Assembly: GCA_017436025.1 (NCBI GenBank)
Contig: JAFSDX010000173.1
Coordinates: 1-41,373 of the forward strand
Source of the DNA: Thermoguttaceae bacterium
GTDB taxonomy: Bacteria; Planctomycetota; Planctomycetia; Pirellulales; Thermoguttaceae
Direction of reading: 5' to 3'
Length of the DNA: 41,373 nt
This document shows, in pieces, positions 39,478 to 41,373 of the stretch (positions are counted from its first letter, which is position 1; each line of letters opens with the position of its first letter). The notes under the pieces were generated by a model. It was not told where the DNA came from. It made no database searches and saw only the letters and a list, made by a program, of their open reading frames with translations. The translations under genes and the position numbers were made by a program.

Positions 39478-41373
39478 ATGCGACTCGCTCAACGTCCTTT
39501 CGAACGTCTGTCGCGCGGCGCCGGTCTCGCGGTCGCGCTCGGCCTCCTCGTCGTTTCGTCGACGGCGTTCGGCCAATACAAACCGGAACAAATTTTGAAA
39601 CAACGCCCGACGCAAGCCGACGTCGAAGTCGACGACCCGACCGCCGCCGAAACGCCGAACTGCGAAGTCAAACCGTTCAAAGAAGGCGGTTATCAAGGCG
39701 TTTGCCTTTACGCGCCGGACGGAACGACGCCGCTTCGCGTTTGGTGCGCTCCGCCGCCGAAAGAAGGCGCTCGCGCGACGGTCGAACAAATCCGTTTCTA
39801 TCGCGACGGGCGCGAAGTTTACCGCGACGTTCTCGGCAAGGAAGCCCGTTGGCTCAACGCCGGGGGAAGCCGCCGCGGTCAAATTGACTCGAAAACGAAA
39901 AAGATCGTCGCTTGGATCTCGATCTCGCCGGAAGAAGCGACCGCCGAAATCGTCGCCGCGCTCGCGACGAACGACTTCGACCGCTTCCAACGCGTCGCGC
40001 TGACGTCCGCCGACCTGAAAACGCTCGGTCTCGGCGGCTCGCTCGCGCAAGAGATCGAACGCCAAATCGCCGCCGCCGACGCCGACGGGTTCGCGAAACT
40101 CGCCGCCGCGTTGAAACTTCCCGCCGACGTTCGTTGGGGCGCGTTCAACGGCAACCGTCCGGCGACGATTCCCGCCGGGCAAGACGGTCTCGCGAAAGAT
40201 TTGACCGTTTATTACAACGCGAACGTCGTCGTCGTTAAGGGCGACGACGCGGCGCAAAGCCAACAACTTTACGTCGGCGACTTGGTGAAGGTCGGCGACG
40301 TTTGGAAAATCGTCGGGCTTCCGAGCGGCGAAGCGTTCGGCGAAGCGACCGGCGTCGTTTCCGCGTCCTCCGTTTTCTTCCCGGCCGAAGGCGCCGCCGT
40401 CGCCGGAACGGAAGGAGCCGGAAACGCCGAAATCGGCGCCGAGCTGACCGCCGCTTATCAAGCGCTCGAAGCCGCGTCGCCGACCGAATATCCGGCCCTT
40501 TGCGAAAAAACGTTCAACCTTCTCTTGACCGTCGCGGCGCAAAACCCGACTGAAGAAACGAGCCTCGTTTCGCAAGCCGCCGACTTGGCGTTAAGCGGCG
40601 TCCAATCCGGCCTTTACCCGGCGGGCGCGGAAAAACTCGCCGCGTTGACCGACGTTTACAAAGATTCGTCGAACGCCGAATTGAAAGCGCACGTCCGCTA
40701 TCGCCAAATCACCGCCGACTATTACGCGGTCGTCCAAACGCCGCAACCGAAACAAAAGGAAATCGCCCAAGCGCAAGAAAAATACGCCGAAGACCTCGCG
40801 TCGTTCGTCGAAGAATACGCGACGACGACCGCCGGCGCCGAAGCGACCCTTACCCTCGCGATGAACAACGAGTATATGGTCGAAAACGAAACCGCCGCGA
40901 GCTATTATTCGCAAGTCGCGCAAAACTTCCCGGAATCGCAACTCGGCAAAAAAGCCGCGGGCGCGCTCGCTCGACTCCAAGCGGAGGGCGGCGAACTCAA
41001 ACTTCCGGCGACCCGTTACTTCGGCGGAGGCGTTTGCGACCTCGCCGCGCTCAAAGGGAAACCGACCGTTATTTTCTGCTGGGCGAGTTGGGAACCGACG
41101 AGCGTCGACGAAATGAAACGTCTCGCGGCGGGCGGAACGTTCAACGTCGTCGGCGTCAACCTCGACGGAATGCCGAACCCGGAAGCGACCGCCGAAGAAC
41201 AAAACGCGTTCTACAAGGAAATCGTCGCCGGGCTTCCCTGGAAAAACGTCTGCGACCCCGCCGGCCTCGACGGCGCGCTCGCGACCGCGCTCGGGATTCC
41301 GAACGCGCCTTGGATCATTTTGATCGACAAAACCGGCAAAGTCGTCCGCTCGAACGTTACGAGCGTCGAAGAA
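39478..41373 (+). CDS. Secreted protein with C-terminal thioredoxin-like fold lacking CxxC, 3' end outside window
   Basis: The frame has no stop before the window end; 632 residues are visible. A signal peptide (LAVALGLLVVSSTAFGQ, cleaved before YKPE) is followed by a mixed alpha/beta part and a helical, TPR-like region (about 320-505). A thioredoxin/TlpA-like domain begins near residue 508, with KPTVIFCWASWEPTSVDEMK and, later, NAPWIILIDKTGKVV, which contains the cis-Pro-like turn. In active family members the first segment reads W-C-x-x-C; here both cysteines are replaced (WEPTS), so it should not do thiol-disulfide exchange. The ATG has AAGGAG 9 bases upstream. It is likely envelope-located; its role is unknown. 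Confidence 0.8.
   Translation, partial: MRLAQRPFERLSRGAGLAVALGLLVVSSTAFGQYKPEQILKQRPTQADVEVDDPTAAETPNCEVKPFKEGGYQGVCLYAPDGTTPLRVWCAPPPKEGARATVEQIRFYRDGREVYRDVLGKEARWLNAGGSRRGQIDSKTKKIVAWISISPEEATAEIVAALATNDFDRFQRVALTSADLKTLGLGGSLAQEIERQIAAADADGFAKLAAALKLPADVRWGAFNGNRPATIPAGQDGLAKDLTVYYNANVVVVKGDDAAQSQQLYVGDLVKVGDVWKIVGLPSGEAFGEATGVVSASSVFFPAEGAAVAGTEGAGNAEIGAELTAAYQALEAASPTEYPALCEKTFNLLLTVAAQNPTEETSLVSQAADLALSGVQSGLYPAGAEKLAALTDVYKDSSNAELKAHVRYRQITADYYAVVQTPQPKQKEIAQAQEKYAEDLASFVEEYATTTAGAEATLTLAMNNEYMVENETAASYYSQVAQNFPESQLGKKAAGALARLQAEGGELKLPATRYFGGGVCDLAALKGKPTVIFCWASWEPTSVDEMKRLAAGGTFNVVGVNLDGMPNPEATAEEQNAFYKEIVAGLPWKNVCDPAGLDGALATALGIPNAPWIILIDKTGKVVRSNVTSVEE

Noticed and set aside
1..41373. 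tRNA, rRNA, insertion sequences, phage or toxin-antitoxin genes
   Set aside because: I looked for cloverleaf-like stretches, transposase motifs and terminal inverted repeats while reading and found none that I could support.

Overview
The window looks like chromosomal DNA of a planctomycete (Planctomycetota, probably Pirellulales or a related lineage). This is inferred from gene content and protein style, not from a marker gene. The pointers are large secreted proteins with low-complexity linkers, a cysteine-rich envelope protein, a Ser/Thr kinase with a beta-helix-like C-terminal part, an FHA-domain sigma-54 activator, a five-POTRA BamA and a PPi-type phosphofructokinase. Base use is GC-rich and full of CG dinucleotides. 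Two-fold purine codons mostly end in A (GAA, CAA, AAA) and pyrimidine ones mostly in C. I saw no tRNA, rRNA, CRISPR array, insertion sequence or prophage gene. Most genes are single units with their own hairpin terminators and, in several cases, recognisable sigma-70 promoters.

Layout. 1-8268 (+): the end of a large exported or membrane protein with a Gln/Asn-rich linker, a BtaA/DUF3419 betaine-lipid enzyme, and a GH38-like protein. 8482-12259 (-): a membrane-anchored beta-propeller protein with one CxxCH haem motif, and an OprP-type porin. 12523-17757 (-): an FHA/sigma-54 activator, an ASCH-domain protein and a Ser/Thr kinase, plausibly one phospho-threonine signalling group. 18058-21737 (-): xylose isomerase, APS kinase and TsaB. 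22163-24676 (+): a secreted SH3-like protein. 24754-26329 (-): a soluble histidine kinase and a response regulator with an N-terminal helix-turn-helix. 27173-31351 (+): two FAS1-domain proteins and the phosphofructokinase. 31527-32450 (-): a group 2 sigma factor. 32968-37131 (+): BamA. 37279-37842 (-): a small secreted protein. 38093-41373 (+): a cysteine-rich secreted protein and a thioredoxin-fold protein cut by the window end.

How they fit together. Much of the window concerns the cell envelope (BamA, porin, Cys-rich protein, SH3 protein, FAS1 proteins, BtaA lipid head group) and signalling (kinase/FHA activator, two-component pair, sigma factor). Central metabolism is represented by xylA, the phosphofructokinase and cysC.

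The most unusual non-coding signals are a 7-mer (AAAATAG/CTATTTT) strongly concentrated between genes, and a pair of 22-bp direct repeats with a 12-bp AT palindrome set on a near-consensus promoter at 29679-29734. No clearly new multi-gene system is proven. The kinase-ASCH-FHA activator group and the twin-palindrome promoter are the best leads.
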